Assembly: GCA_900113425.1 (NCBI GenBank)
Contig: FOZF01000001.1
Span: 536,358 to 600,357, forward strand
From: Stenotrophomonas maltophilia
GTDB lineage: Bacteria; Pseudomonadota; Gammaproteobacteria; Xanthomonadales; Xanthomonadaceae
Direction of reading: 5' to 3'
DNA: 64,000 nucleotides
The position numbers and the translations under genes are program-made. Below, piece by piece: positions 1-8,768 of the stretch. Numbering within the stretch: position 1 is the stretch's first letter; each line of letters opens with the position of its first letter. The notes below the pieces were generated by a model. The model was not told the origin of the DNA. It did not search any database and saw only the letters and a list, made by a program, of their open reading frames with translations.

Positions 1-366
1 CAGGCGATGCCCTGGACCCAGCTGCGCGAGCGCCTGCGTGCACGGCTCGGCGATGATGCCGTGCAGCCCCTTGCCGTGCAGGCCGACCATCGCCCCGAAC
101 GCGCCAGTGGCACCCAGGCACCCGCCAGGCCACCGGCGTCCTGGCCTCTGCGCCCCGGCTGGTTGCTGGACACACCACAGGTGCTGCGTGACCCGCGGCT
201 GCGCATCGTCACCGGGCCTGAGCGGATCGAATCAGGCTGGTGGGACCAGGCCGATGCGCGCCGCGACTACTACGTGGTGGAAACCGCACACGGCCAGCGC
301 GGCTGGGCCTTCCGTGAGCGCAATGATCCACATGCACCGTGGATGCTGCACGGCTGGTTCGGCTGA
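1..366 (+). CDS. imuB: ImuB-type Y-family DNA polymerase-like protein, C-terminal end (partial)
   Basis: The frame is open from the first base, so the start lies upstream of the window. About 121 residues remain, ending in a Trp/Gly-rich tail (LHGWFG) that is typical of ImuB C-termini. ImuB is a catalytically inactive Y-family polymerase homologue that bridges ImuA, the beta clamp and DnaE2 during SOS translesion synthesis. dnaE2 begins 7 bases after the stop, which fits the usual imuA-imuB-dnaE2 operon. The polymerase-like core is outside the window, so the call rests on the tail and on the neighbour. Confidence 0.8.
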   Translation, partial: QAMPWTQLRERLRARLGDDAVQPLAVQADHRPERASGTQAPARPPASWPLRPGWLLDTPQVLRDPRLRIVTGPERIESGWWDQADARRDYYVVETAHGQRGWAFRERNDPHAPWMLHGWFG

Positions 367-372
367 ACCGCC

Positions 373-3300
373 ATGCACGATGAACTGCCCGGCTATGCCG
401 AACTGCACTGCCTGTCGGCCTTCAGCTTCCAGCGCGGTGCCTCCACCGCCGAGGAACTGTTCGCGCGTGCCCGCGGCCAAGGCTATCGCGCGCTGGCGAT
501 CACTGACGAGTGTTCGCTGGCCGGCATCGTGCGCGCCTGGCAGGCAGCGAAGACACAGGACGTGGCGCTCATCGTCGGTGCCGAGTTCCAGGTCGAAGAG
601 GGGCCGAAGCTGGTGCTGCTGTGCACCGACCAGGCTGCCTACGCCGGGTTGTGCCAGTTGATCACCACCTGCCGGCGGCGGGCCGGCAAGGGCGAGTACC
701 GCTGTCTGCGCGATGACCTGTCCGGCCTGCCCGACGGCCTGTTGTGCCTGTGGCTGGACCGGCAGCCCGCCGCCACCGATCTGCCACTGCTGCGCGCAGC
801 CTTCAAGGACCGCCTGTGGCTGGCGGTGGAACTGCACCATGAGCACGACGACGCGCGCCGCCTGCAGCAGCTGCAGGCGTTCGGCGAACGCCACGGCCTG
901 CCGCTGGTCGCCAGCGGCGATGTGCACATGCATGTGCGCCGCCGCCGCGCGCTGCAGGACACGCTGACCGCGATCCGTCACCGCTGCAGCGTGGCCGAAG
1001 CCGGCTGGCGCCTGTTCCCCAATGGCGAACGCCATCTGCGCCCGCGCACTGCGCTGGCCCGGTTGTACCCCCCCGCACTGCTGGCCGAGACCGTGCGCAT
1101 CGCCGAGCGCTGCCGCTTCACCCTGGACCAGTTGAAGTACACCTACCCGCGTGAACTGGTGCCGGATGGGCATGACCCGGACAGCTGGTTGCGTGAACTG
1201 GTGGAAGAAAAGATTCCCTGGCGCTGGCCGGAGGGCATCAAGGAACCGCAGCGCAGGCAGATCGAGCACGAGCTGGCATTGATCAGGGAGAAGAACTATG
1301 CCTCCTACTTCCTCACCGTGCAGGACATCGTGCGCTTCGCCCGCAGCCAGGGCATCCTCTGCCAGGGCCGTGGCTCGGCCGCCAATTCAACGGTGTGTTT
1401 CGTACTGGGCGTGACCGAGATCGACCCCGCACGCAGCAATCTGCTGTTCGAGCGCTTCATCTCCGCCGAGCGGAATGAACCACCGGATATCGATATCGAT
1501 TTCGAGCATGAACGGCGCGAGGAAGTCCTGCAGTACGTGTTCAAGCGCTATGGCCGCGAACGCGCCGCGTTGACGGCGGTGGCGATCAGCTATCGCGGCC
1601 GCAGTGCGATCCGCGATGTCGCCCGCGCACTGGGACTGCCGATGGACCAAGTCAATGAACTGGGCGCGGCGATGGACCACTGGGGCGGCAACATTCCGCT
1701 GCCGGAAACCCTGCGCGAGCGCGGCTTCGACCCGGAGACGCCGCTGATGCGGCGACTGCTGTCATTGACCGCCGAGCTGATCGACTTCCCGCGCCACCTG
1801 TCGCAGCATCCGGGCGGTTTCGTGATTTCCGAACATCCGCTGTCGACCCTGGTGCCGGTGGAGAACGCAGCAATGGCCGACCGCACCGTCATCCAGTGGG
1901 ACAAGGACGATCTGGATGCCACCGGCCTGATGAAGGTCGACTGCCTGGCGCTGGGCATGCTCACCGCCATCCGCAAATGCCTGGCGATGCTGAAGCAGCA
2001 TGGCCTGCACGAAGGACGCATGGATGCGATCCCGCCCAAGGATGCGAAGACCTTCGACATGATCTGCGCCGCCGACACCATCGGCGTGTTCCAGATCGAA
2101 TCGCGCGCGCAGATGGCGATGCTGCCGCGCATGCAGCCGCGCACGTTCTATGACCTGGTGATCGAAGTCGCGATCGTGCGGCCGGGTCCGATCCAGGGCG
2201 ACATGGTGCATCCCTATCTGGAGCGGCGGCGGATCCTGCGCGAACACGGCCCTGAGGCACTGAACGATCCGCACAATCCGCTCTACCCACCACGCCTGGA
2301 ACGCGTGTTCGCACGTACGCTGGGCGTGCCATTGTTCCAGGAACAGGTGATGCAGCTGGCGGTGGATGCGGCCGGTTACACCCCGGGCGAGGCCGATGCC
2401 CTGCGCCGTTCGATGGCGGCCTGGAAGCGCCGCGGCGGGCTGGAACCGCATCGCGAAAAGCTGTTGGCCGGCATGCTGGAGAACGGCTTCAGTCGCGAAT
2501 ACGGCGAGCACCTGTTCGAGCAGATCAAGGGCTTCGGCGATTACGGCTTCCCGGAGAGCCACGCCGCCAGCTTCGCCCTGCTGACCTATAACAGCTGCTG
2601 GCTGAAGTGCCATCATCCGGCCGCGTTCACCGCCAGCCTGATCAACAGCCAACCACTGGGGTTCTACAGCCCCGACCAGCTGCTGCAGGATGCGCGCCGG
2701 CACGGCATCATCGTGCTGCCGGTGGACGTGCGCCACAGCGATTGGGACTGCACGCTGGATTTCAGCAGGGGCCCAGCCGCGATCCGGCTGGGCCTGCGCC
2801 TGGTCGATGGCTGCAACGAACAGGTGGCACAGGCCATCATGCGCGAACGTGCGCGACGACCGTTCGACGACGTCGGCGATCTGTGCCAGCGCACCGCCCT
2901 GGACCGGCGCCATCAGGGCCTGCTGGCCGATGCCGGCGCGCTGCGCGGCCTGAGCGGGCATCGCCATCGTGCGCGCTGGGATGTCTCCGGTGTGGAAAAC
3001 CGCCTGCCGCTGTTCGATCAGGCCCGCACCACCGCTGAAGCACGCGTGCCGTTGCCGTTGCCCAGTGCGTGGGAAGACATGCAGGCCGACTACCGCAGCA
3101 TCGGCACTACCCTGGGTCGCCACCCCATGTCATTCCTGCGCACGCAGCTGCGCAGCCGCGGCTGCCTCGACGCCGCACAACTGGCCGGCCACGGCCACGG
3201 CCGCCGCGTACGCATCGCCGGGCTGGTACGCATGCGCCAGCGCCCCCAGACCGCCAGCGGCGTCACGTTCCTTACCCTGGAAGATGAAACCGGCATGGTC

Positions 3301-3483
3301 AATGCCGTGGTCTGGCGGCACCTGGCCGACCGGCAGCACCGTGTACTGGTCGATACCCAGTTGATGCAGATCGACGGCCGCCTGGAGCGTGTCGATGGCG
3401 TGCAGCATGTGATCGTGCAACACATGCACTGCCTGGATGAACTGCTGCAGGGCCTGCGCAGCCGAAGCCGCGACTTCCACTGA
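373..3483 (+). CDS. dnaE2: Error-prone DNA polymerase DnaE2
   Basis: A 1036-residue C-family polymerase, close to the usual DnaE2 length. Domains in order: PHP domain (about 1-200, opening with [12 protein letters not shown], so the second His of the classical HxH is Leu as is common in DnaE2), palm and fingers, helix-hairpin-helix region, and a C-terminal OB fold (about 940-1010). Catalytic acidic residues are visible as D372/D374 in [10 protein letters not shown] and D523 in [11 protein letters not shown]. With ImuB it performs mutagenic lesion bypass after DNA damage. The start follows the imuB stop by 7 bases. Regulation is presumably through a LexA site at the head of the operon, which is outside the window. 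Confidence 0.96.
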   Translation: MHDELPGYAELHCLSAFSFQRGASTAEELFARARGQGYRALAITDECSLAGIVRAWQAAKTQDVALIVGAEFQVEEGPKLVLLCTDQAAYAGLCQLITTCRRRAGKGEYRCLRDDLSGLPDGLLCLWLDRQPAATDLPLLRAAFKDRLWLAVELHHEHDDARRLQQLQAFGERHGLPLVASGDVHMHVRRRRALQDTLTAIRHRCSVAEAGWRLFPNGERHLRPRTALARLYPPALLAETVRIAERCRFTLDQLKYTYPRELVPDGHDPDSWLRELVEEKIPWRWPEGIKEPQRRQIEHELALIREKNYASYFLTVQDIVRFARSQGILCQGRGSAANSTVCFVLGVTEIDPARSNLLFERFISAERNEPPDIDIDFEHERREEVLQYVFKRYGRERAALTAVAISYRGRSAIRDVARALGLPMDQVNELGAAMDHWGGNIPLPETLRERGFDPETPLMRRLLSLTAELIDFPRHLSQHPGGFVISEHPLSTLVPVENAAMADRTVIQWDKDDLDATGLMKVDCLALGMLTAIRKCLAMLKQHGLHEGRMDAIPPKDAKTFDMICAADTIGVFQIESRAQMAMLPRMQPRTFYDLVIEVAIVRPGPIQGDMVHPYLERRRILREHGPEALNDPHNPLYPPRLERVFARTLGVPLFQEQVMQLAVDAAGYTPGEADALRRSMAAWKRRGGLEPHREKLLAGMLENGFSREYGEHLFEQIKGFGDYGFPESHAASFALLTYNSCWLKCHHPAAFTASLINSQPLGFYSPDQLLQDARRHGIIVLPVDVRHSDWDCTLDFSRGPAAIRLGLRLVDGCNEQVAQAIMRERARRPFDDVGDLCQRTALDRRHQGLLADAGALRGLSGHRHRARWDVSGVENRLPLFDQARTTAEARVPLPLPSAWEDMQADYRSIGTTLGRHPMSFLRTQLRSRGCLDAAQLAGHGHGRRVRIAGLVRMRQRPQTASGVTFLTLEDETGMVNAVVWRHLADRQHRVLVDTQLMQIDGRLERVDGVQHVIVQHMHCLDELLQGLRSRSRDFH

Positions 3484-3564
3484 AGACACACCGCGTCACA
3501 CAGCGAACTGGTCATGAGCGGCCCGCTTCCGTTATCGTCGGCACATCCAAGGAAGGACGATCCG

Positions 3565-4071
3565 ATGCCCCGCGCACTCACGCTGACCACGCTGCTGGTC
3601 TCCACCCTCGCCCTGCTCGTTTCCGGCTGGACTGCCTGGAGCCTGCATCTCAGCCAATCGCCGCAGCGGGTGATCGAAGCCCGGGGCCTGGTCATCCACG
3701 ATGGCGCCGGCCAGGCGCGGGTGATCCTGGGCGCACCGGTGCCCGACCCACGCAGTCGTGGCCAGGTGCAGGGAACACGTGCCAGCGCCCTGTCCGGCCT
3801 GGTTCTGCTGGGTCCGGACGGCTCCGAACGCGGCGGCTACGGCACGACCGACCACGGTGGCGAAGCCCTGCTGACGCTTGACGATGCAGCCGGCACCACC
3901 GAAGTGTTCAAGGTGGTCGCCAACCCCGACCGCGGCGCCAGCCTGATGGTCAAGCACCAGAACAACACCGGCGCGATGCTCACCTCCTGGCAGGGCAAGC
4001 CGGAGTTGATGTTCGTGGATGACAGCGGACAGTCCTACTACGTGCGCCCCGGCGTCAGTGCCGCGCCCTGA
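3565..4071 (+). CDS. Hypothetical single-pass or secreted protein
   Basis: 168 residues. The N-terminus (MPRALTLTTLLVSTLALLVS) is one strong hydrophobic segment, either a membrane anchor or an uncleaved signal. The rest reads as short beta repeats (ARGLVIHDGAGQARVILGAP, LVLLGPDGSERGGYGT, LMFVDDSGQ). I chose the ATG at 3565 rather than 3514 because AAGGAAGGA ends 7 bases before it. It lies between dnaE2 and a convergent regulator gene. I do not recognise a named family; similar proteins of unknown role are known in Xanthomonadaceae. Confidence 0.7.
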   Translation: MPRALTLTTLLVSTLALLVSGWTAWSLHLSQSPQRVIEARGLVIHDGAGQARVILGAPVPDPRSRGQVQGTRASALSGLVLLGPDGSERGGYGTTDHGGEALLTLDDAAGTTEVFKVVANPDRGASLMVKHQNNTGAMLTSWQGKPELMFVDDSGQSYYVRPGVSAAP

Positions 4072-4084
4072 AGGACGCGGCCCT

Positions 4085-5368
4085 TCATCCCAGCACGGCC
4101 GCCAGGTCATCGGCCAGCTGTCGCTGCTGCGGGGTTCCCAGCGCCGCACAGGTGATGCGCAGGCCATGGCCGGGGGCGGAGACCGCGAACACTTCGCCAG
4201 CACGCACATGCCAGCCGCGGGCGGCCAGCGCCAATACGCGCGGGCGGCTGTCATCCGGCAGCGGCAACCACAGGTTCAACCCCTCCATCGGCACGGCCTG
4301 CTGTACGCCCCGTGCCTGCAGCAGCATCTGCAGCGACTGCAGCCGCTGCTGGTAACGCACGCCGGCCGATGCGATCTTCGCCCGCTGCGGGGCTGATTCC
4401 AGCACCGAGACCGCCGCGTCCTGCAGCAGATGGCTGACCCAGCCGGTTCCCGCTGCCAGCCGCAGGCGCAGCCGTACCGCGGTTTCCTCATCGCAGGCCA
4501 GCCATGCCAGGCGCAGATCCGGGCCCAACGGCTTGGACAGCGAGCGCAGCAGTGCCCAGCGCCGGCCATCGACGGGCAGCACCGAGTGATAGGCCTGCTG
4601 CGAGAGCAACGCGTAATGATCGTCGATCAGCACCGCTACCTGCGGGTAGCCGGCCAGCAGCTGGCGCAGTGCCCGCGCCCGCTTCGCATCCAGGCTGGCG
4701 CCGGTAGGATTGTGTGCGCGCGGCGTCAGCAGCACCGCGCGTGCGCCAGCCTCCAGCGCCTGCCGCAGCGACGCCACCTGCATCCCATGCGTGTCCACGG
4801 CCACGGGGAGCGGCGTGTGGCCAGCGGCATTGAGCACGTTGAGGCTGCCAAGGAAGCAGGGATCCTCCACGGCGATGCGGTCGCCGGGTAGCAGCCAGGC
4901 GGCCAGCAGGCGTTCGATGCCATCGACCGCACCGTGGCTCAGCTCCAGGGCGTAGCCCTGCGGACAATCGGCATCCAGCGACGCACGTGCCAACCGCTGC
5001 AGGCGCGGGTCGACCGTACCCACGCCATACAGCCGAGGTGGCGCCGGCGCCAGGCGCAGGCTCGGCAACAGCCGTGGGTCCGGATTGCCACCTGCCAGAT
5101 CGTGCAGCGCCAGCCCCGGCGGACTGCCTTCGCGCGCAACGGGGGCCGGCACTCCACGCACGGTGGTACCACGCCGCCCTCCCGTACTGGCCAGGCCCGC
5201 CGCGTCCAGCCGCTTGTACGCGGCCGCCACCGTGTTGCGGTTGACGCCCAGCCGCTCGGCCAGCTCGCGCACCGGTGGCAGCACGCTGCCAGCGGCCAGC
5301 CGCCCGTCGCCGATGCCCTCGCGGATGCTGTCGAAGATCGATTCGGCGCTGTGCCCGGTGATTTTCAT
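4085..5368 (-). CDS. MocR/GabR-type transcriptional regulator (GntR wHTH + aminotransferase fold)
   Basis: 427 residues in two parts. An N-terminal GntR winged helix (about 1-72, with PPVRELAERLGVNRNTVAAAYKRL) is joined to a fold-type I aminotransferase domain (about 100-427). The PLP lysine lies in SLSKPLGPDLRLAW. MocR proteins bind PLP and control vitamin B6, GABA or amino-acid genes, usually from direct repeats. The N-terminus and length resemble PtsJ/PdxR-like members, but the effector cannot be fixed from sequence. It is divergent from a PLP-binding YggS gene, and two 13-base direct repeats lie in the shared 76-bp promoter region, consistent with B6-linked auto- and cross-regulation. Confidence 0.88.
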   Translation of the reverse strand: MKITGHSAESIFDSIREGIGDGRLAAGSVLPPVRELAERLGVNRNTVAAAYKRLDAAGLASTGGRRGTTVRGVPAPVAREGSPPGLALHDLAGGNPDPRLLPSLRLAPAPPRLYGVGTVDPRLQRLARASLDADCPQGYALELSHGAVDGIERLLAAWLLPGDRIAVEDPCFLGSLNVLNAAGHTPLPVAVDTHGMQVASLRQALEAGARAVLLTPRAHNPTGASLDAKRARALRQLLAGYPQVAVLIDDHYALLSQQAYHSVLPVDGRRWALLRSLSKPLGPDLRLAWLACDEETAVRLRLRLAAGTGWVSHLLQDAAVSVLESAPQRAKIASAGVRYQQRLQSLQMLLQARGVQQAVPMEGLNLWLPLPDDSRPRVLALAARGWHVRAGEVFAVSAPGHGLRITCAALGTPQQRQLADDLAAVLG

Positions 5369-5369
5369 T

Positions 5370-5404
5370 TTGTCCTATGCCAAAATAAACCTTGTCCTGT
5401 GCCA
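5370..5404. promoter_or_regulatory. Paired direct repeats, putative MocR operator
   Basis: TTGTCCTATGCCA at 5370-5382 is repeated as TTGTCCTGTGCCA at 5392-5404, with 12 of 13 bases identical and a 22-base period (about two helical turns). The pair sits between the divergent MocR regulator and yggS genes. MocR dimers are known to use direct repeats, so this is the obvious operator candidate; the binding itself is inference. Confidence 0.6.
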
Positions 5405-5444
5405 GTGTATCCCACCCTGGCCACCCTGCATTGGAGGTGCACGC

Positions 5445-6218
5445 ATGCCCCTTGCCGCCGCCGACTGGCCTGTCGCCCAGTCCGTCGAACAGATCGCCAG
5501 CAACCTGCTGACGGTGCGCCAGCGCATCGCGCGTGCCTGTGCCCGCGCGGGCCGCGACCCGCAGAACGTGCGTCTGCTGCCGGTCAGCAAGACCGTGGAT
5601 GAGGCGCGCATCCGCATGGCCGTGGCTGCCGGCTGCCATGAGCTGGGTGAGAACAAGGTGCAGGAGGCACAGCGCAAGGCCGAGTCGATGGCCGACCTTG
5701 GCGTGCACTGGTCGGTGATCGGCCATCTGCAGACCAACAAGGCCCGCCATGTGGCGCGCTTCGCCAGTGAATTCCAGGCGCTGGACAGCCTGCGAGTGGC
5801 CGAAGCGCTGCAGCAGCGCCTGCTGTTGGAGGACCGCACTCTGGACGTGTTCGTGCAGGTCAACACCTCCGCCGAACCCAGCAAGTACGGCCTGGAGCCC
5901 GGCGCCGTCGACGCTTTCGTGCAGCAGCTGCCCATGTTCGACCGTCTGCGCGTACGCGGATTGATGACCCTGGCCATCTTCACTCCGGAGGTGGAACGCG
6001 TACGCGCCTGCTTCGTTCGCCTGCGCACGCTGCGCGACCAGCTGCAGCGCAGCGCGCCGACCGGCATCGACCTGTCGCAGCTGTCGATGGGCATGTCCGG
6101 CGACTTCGAGGTGGCCATCGAGGAGGGCGCCACCGTGGTCCGCGTCGGCCAGGCCATCTTCGGAGCACGCGCGACACCGGACAGCGCGTACTGGCCCACC
6201 GGCGGAGGGGCCGCATGA
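5445..6218 (+). CDS. yggS: YggS/PROSC-family PLP-binding protein
   Basis: 257 residues, the normal length. It is a single alanine-racemase-like TIM barrel without a racemase C-terminal domain. The PLP lysine lies in RLLPVSKTV, and the family signature HELGENKVQEA is present, as are SMGMSGDFEVAIEEGATVVRVG and the final GxR phosphate-binding region. The family keeps free PLP in balance and carries PLP without catalysing a known reaction. The start at 5445 is set by GGAGGT six bases upstream; longer in-frame starts would run deep into the divergent regulator. The stop overlaps the next start (ATGA). Confidence 0.93.
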   Translation: MPLAAADWPVAQSVEQIASNLLTVRQRIARACARAGRDPQNVRLLPVSKTVDEARIRMAVAAGCHELGENKVQEAQRKAESMADLGVHWSVIGHLQTNKARHVARFASEFQALDSLRVAEALQQRLLLEDRTLDVFVQVNTSAEPSKYGLEPGAVDAFVQQLPMFDRLRVRGLMTLAIFTPEVERVRACFVRLRTLRDQLQRSAPTGIDLSQLSMGMSGDFEVAIEEGATVVRVGQAIFGARATPDSAYWPTGGGAA

Positions 6219-6916
6219 AGCACGCGGTCGTCCTGCAACACGTCGCCTTCGAAGATCTCGGCACGCTGCAGCCGCTGCTGTTGGCCCAGGGCTGGCAGCT
6301 GCAGGTGCTGCAGGCCGGCATCGATGCGCTTGACGTGGCCGAAGCGGCTGATCTGCTGGTCGTACTGGGCGGCCCGGTCAGCGTCAACGATGGCCTGCTC
6401 TACCCTTTCCTGGCTGACAGCATCGCGCTGCTGCAACGCCGCCTGCACCTGCAGCGGCCGACCCTCGGCATCTGCCTGGGTGCGCAGCTGATGGCACGTG
6501 CGCTGGGGGCGGAGGTGGCGCCCAGCGGAGGCAAGGAAATCGGATTCGCGCCACTGCTGCTGACCGACGAGGGCCAGCGTTCTCCCCTGCAGGCATTGCA
6601 GGGTATTCCTGTACTGCATTGGCATGGCGAAGCCTTCGAACTCCCGGACGGTGCGCACCGCCTTGCCAGCACACCCGCCTGCCGCCACCAAGCCTTTTCC
6701 ATCGGGAAGCATGCACTGGCCCTGCAGTGCCACCCGGAACTGGACGCGCGGCAGTTCGAACGCTGGCTGATCGGCCACACGCTCGAGCTGGCCCAGGCGG
6801 GCATCGACCCGAACGATCTTCGCGCGCAGGCACGCCGCTATGGCGCCCCGCTGGCCGCAGCCGCGACTGCGATGTTCAACCACTGGCTGCAGGATCTGCC
6901 GGAGAACGCACGATGA
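6215..6916 (+). CDS. Class I glutamine amidotransferase-like protein
   Basis: 233 residues. It has the class I GATase nucleophile elbow GICLGAQ (Cys near residue 87) and a downstream QCHPEL that supplies the catalytic His-x-Glu pair, so the hydrolase triad looks complete. It stands alone, without a fused synthetase, like the stand-alone GMP-synthase-like amidotransferases. It overlaps the yggS stop by 4 bases and the next ORF by 4 bases, so the three genes are translationally coupled. The physiological acceptor of the ammonia is unknown. Confidence 0.85.
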   Translation: MKHAVVLQHVAFEDLGTLQPLLLAQGWQLQVLQAGIDALDVAEAADLLVVLGGPVSVNDGLLYPFLADSIALLQRRLHLQRPTLGICLGAQLMARALGAEVAPSGGKEIGFAPLLLTDEGQRSPLQALQGIPVLHWHGEAFELPDGAHRLASTPACRHQAFSIGKHALALQCHPELDARQFERWLIGHTLELAQAGIDPNDLRAQARRYGAPLAAAATAMFNHWLQDLPENAR

Positions 6917-7137
6917 ACTACCGCCTGCTGGTCTACCGTCACGGCGCCTACTGGGGTCATTTCGACTGCCAAGGGGCCGATGCGCTGCAACGCCTGGAGA
7001 CCATCGCCGCCCAGCTGCCCGACGCAGCGGGATTCCACCTGCAACGCCAGAAGGGCGTTGGCGAAGAACGCATCCTGTCCAGCAGTGCCGAAGGCCTGCG
7101 CGTGCTCGCTGCACAGATCCAGTACCGCGACCTCTGA
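6913..7137 (+). CDS. Small conserved protein of unknown function
   Basis: 74 residues (begins MNYRLLVYRHGAYWGHFDC, ends QIQYRDL). It starts inside the ATGA overlap with the amidotransferase stop, which fixes the ATG at 6913. There is no signal peptide or membrane segment. The protein is compact and mixed alpha/beta. Its role is unknown; its position suggests a function with the YggS/GATase genes. Confidence 0.65.
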   Translation: MNYRLLVYRHGAYWGHFDCQGADALQRLETIAAQLPDAAGFHLQRQKGVGEERILSSSAEGLRVLAAQIQYRDL

Positions 7138-7186
7138 CGCAGAACGCGCTGCCGGCCTGCTCGCCTTCGATGCACTGGCGCCATGG

Positions 7187-7207
7187 ATGCAAATGATTCT
7201 CTTTTAC
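7187..7207 (+). promoter_or_regulatory. Putative Fur box upstream of the sigma/anti-sigma iron operon
   Basis: GCAAATGATTCTCTTTTAC (7189-7207) matches 12 of 19 positions of the classical Fur consensus and resembles the Xanthomonas-type box. It lies about 65 bases before the GTG start of the sigma-factor gene. The gene order downstream (sigma factor, FecR, TonB receptor) makes iron repression likely. Confidence 0.6.
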
Positions 7208-7271
7208 TGTAAGGTGCAGGCGCTGCCCTTGCCGCCGCGGGCTGTTCCCTTTCCCAGTTGTCGCCCGCCCC

Positions 7272-7781
7272 GTGTCCACGCCTGTCGAACCGACGGATGT
7301 CGCGCATCTGTGCGCCGCCCATTACCGGCCGCTGCACGCCCACGTCCGCCGCAAACTCCCGCAACGCAGCGATGCCGATGACGTCGTCCAGGAGACCTGG
7401 CTGCGTGTCGTCAAGGTCGCCGCCAGTGGCCTGCTCAGCAATGGCCGCGCCTACCTGTACCGCGTCGCCCACAACCTGATCGCCGACCATTACCGGCAAC
7501 GCCAGCGCCGCCGGGAAGACCCGCTGGACGAAGCATCTCTGACCACCCTCGCCGATCCGGCGCCCCAGCCGGAACAGCGCCTGCTCGATCTCGAACAACT
7601 GCGTCACCTGGACGCGATCATCGCCGCCCTGCCGCCGCGCTCGCGGCAGGTGTTCCTGCTGGCCCGGGTCGAACAGATGGCTCTGGCCGATATCGGTCGC
7701 CAGCTCGGCATCAGCCGGCAGACCGTGCATGGACACCTGCTGCGTGCGCTGGTCGCGCTGCAGCAGGTGCCCGGCCCATGA
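7272..7781 (+). CDS. FecI-type ECF RNA polymerase sigma factor
   Basis: 169 residues with a GTG start. Region 2 (DADDVVQETWLRVVK with AYLYRVAHNLIADHYRQRQRR) is followed by region 4 (LPPRSRQVFLLARVEQMALADIGRQLGISRQTVHGHL), the FecI arrangement. Such factors are released when the cognate outer-membrane receptor signals through the FecR-type regulator, and then transcribe the receptor gene. The stop overlaps the FecR gene by 4 bases. A Fur-box-like site upstream suggests iron control. Confidence 0.93.
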   Translation: MSTPVEPTDVAHLCAAHYRPLHAHVRRKLPQRSDADDVVQETWLRVVKVAASGLLSNGRAYLYRVAHNLIADHYRQRQRRREDPLDEASLTTLADPAPQPEQRLLDLEQLRHLDAIIAALPPRSRQVFLLARVEQMALADIGRQLGISRQTVHGHLLRALVALQQVPGP

Positions 7782-8704
7782 GCCGGGACACGATCGCACG
7801 CGAAGCCGCACGCTGGTGGCTCGACGGCCACGACGGTACCCGCGACGAGCGCGCGTTTGCCCACTGGTATCAGGCAGATCCGCGCCATGCAGCACAGTAC
7901 CTGCACCTGCAGCAGCTGTGGCAGGCCGGCGCCGGCCTGCCCAGCCTGCAACGCCAGCAGCAGCGTCACCGCCGGCGGGCCCTGCGCGAGGCGGGCATCG
8001 GCGCCCTGCTGCTGTGCGTGCTGGGCCTGTCGCTCCGCCAGGACACACCGCCGCCAGAACAGGTGCTGCGTACCACCGTCGGCGAGATCCGCGAGACCTC
8101 CTTGCAGGACGGTTCGCGCGTCGTGCTGTCTCCTGGCAGCGAGGTGCGCGTCCGCATCGACGGACAGCGCCGGCAGTTGCAGCTCAAGAAGGGACAGGCC
8201 TGGTTCCAGGTTGCCGCCGATGCCGACCGGCCGTTCCAGGTGCGCACGCCGCATGGCAGGGTCACCGCGCTGGGCACCGCATTCGATGTCGCCGTGCAGA
8301 ACGGCAGCAGCGTGGTGACCGTCACCGAACACCAGGTGCGGGTGGACAGCGGCAGCGGCAGCGGAGAGGCAAGCCAGGGCGAACAACTGCGCTTCGATGG
8401 CCAGACACCCGGCACCCCGTCGGCCGCACCGGCAGGCGTGCTCGCCTGGCGCGAGCGGCGCCTGCACTGGGTGTCGGCCCCACTGGAGGATGTCGCCCGG
8501 GGGCTGGACCGCTGGGACGGCGGACACACCTGGATCATCGGCGCGCGCCTGCGCCAGCAGCCGGTCACCGTGCTGGGCAATGCCGCCGGCGCCACCGGCA
8601 ACCGCGACCAGCTCGCCCGGCAGCTGCAGGTCCGCGTGCTGCGCGTCGGTCCCGGACTGCAGCTGTGGCTGTCATCAACGCACGGCACCGGCCATGCACC
8701 CTGA
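7778..8704 (+). CDS. FecR-family anti-sigma/sigma-regulator protein
   Basis: 308 residues. A cytoplasmic N-terminal DUF4880-like segment (ARWWLDGHDGTRDERAFAHW) is followed by one membrane segment near residue 70 (IGALLLCVLGLSL), then a periplasmic FecR domain (TTVGEIRETSLQDGSRVVLS, FQVRTPHGRVTALGTAFDV) and a C-terminal STN-interacting part. It passes the ligand-bound state of the receptor to the sigma factor. It is translationally coupled to the sigma gene by ATGA and lies directly before the receptor gene. Confidence 0.93.
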   Translation: MSRDTIAREAARWWLDGHDGTRDERAFAHWYQADPRHAAQYLHLQQLWQAGAGLPSLQRQQQRHRRRALREAGIGALLLCVLGLSLRQDTPPPEQVLRTTVGEIRETSLQDGSRVVLSPGSEVRVRIDGQRRQLQLKKGQAWFQVAADADRPFQVRTPHGRVTALGTAFDVAVQNGSSVVTVTEHQVRVDSGSGSGEASQGEQLRFDGQTPGTPSAAPAGVLAWRERRLHWVSAPLEDVARGLDRWDGGHTWIIGARLRQQPVTVLGNAAGATGNRDQLARQLQVRVLRVGPGLQLWLSSTHGTGHAP

Positions 8705-8768
8705 CATCGCCCCTGCCCGCGCGTCTTCCCAGGCTGACGACGCTCTGCGTCACTCCCTGGAGACCTCG

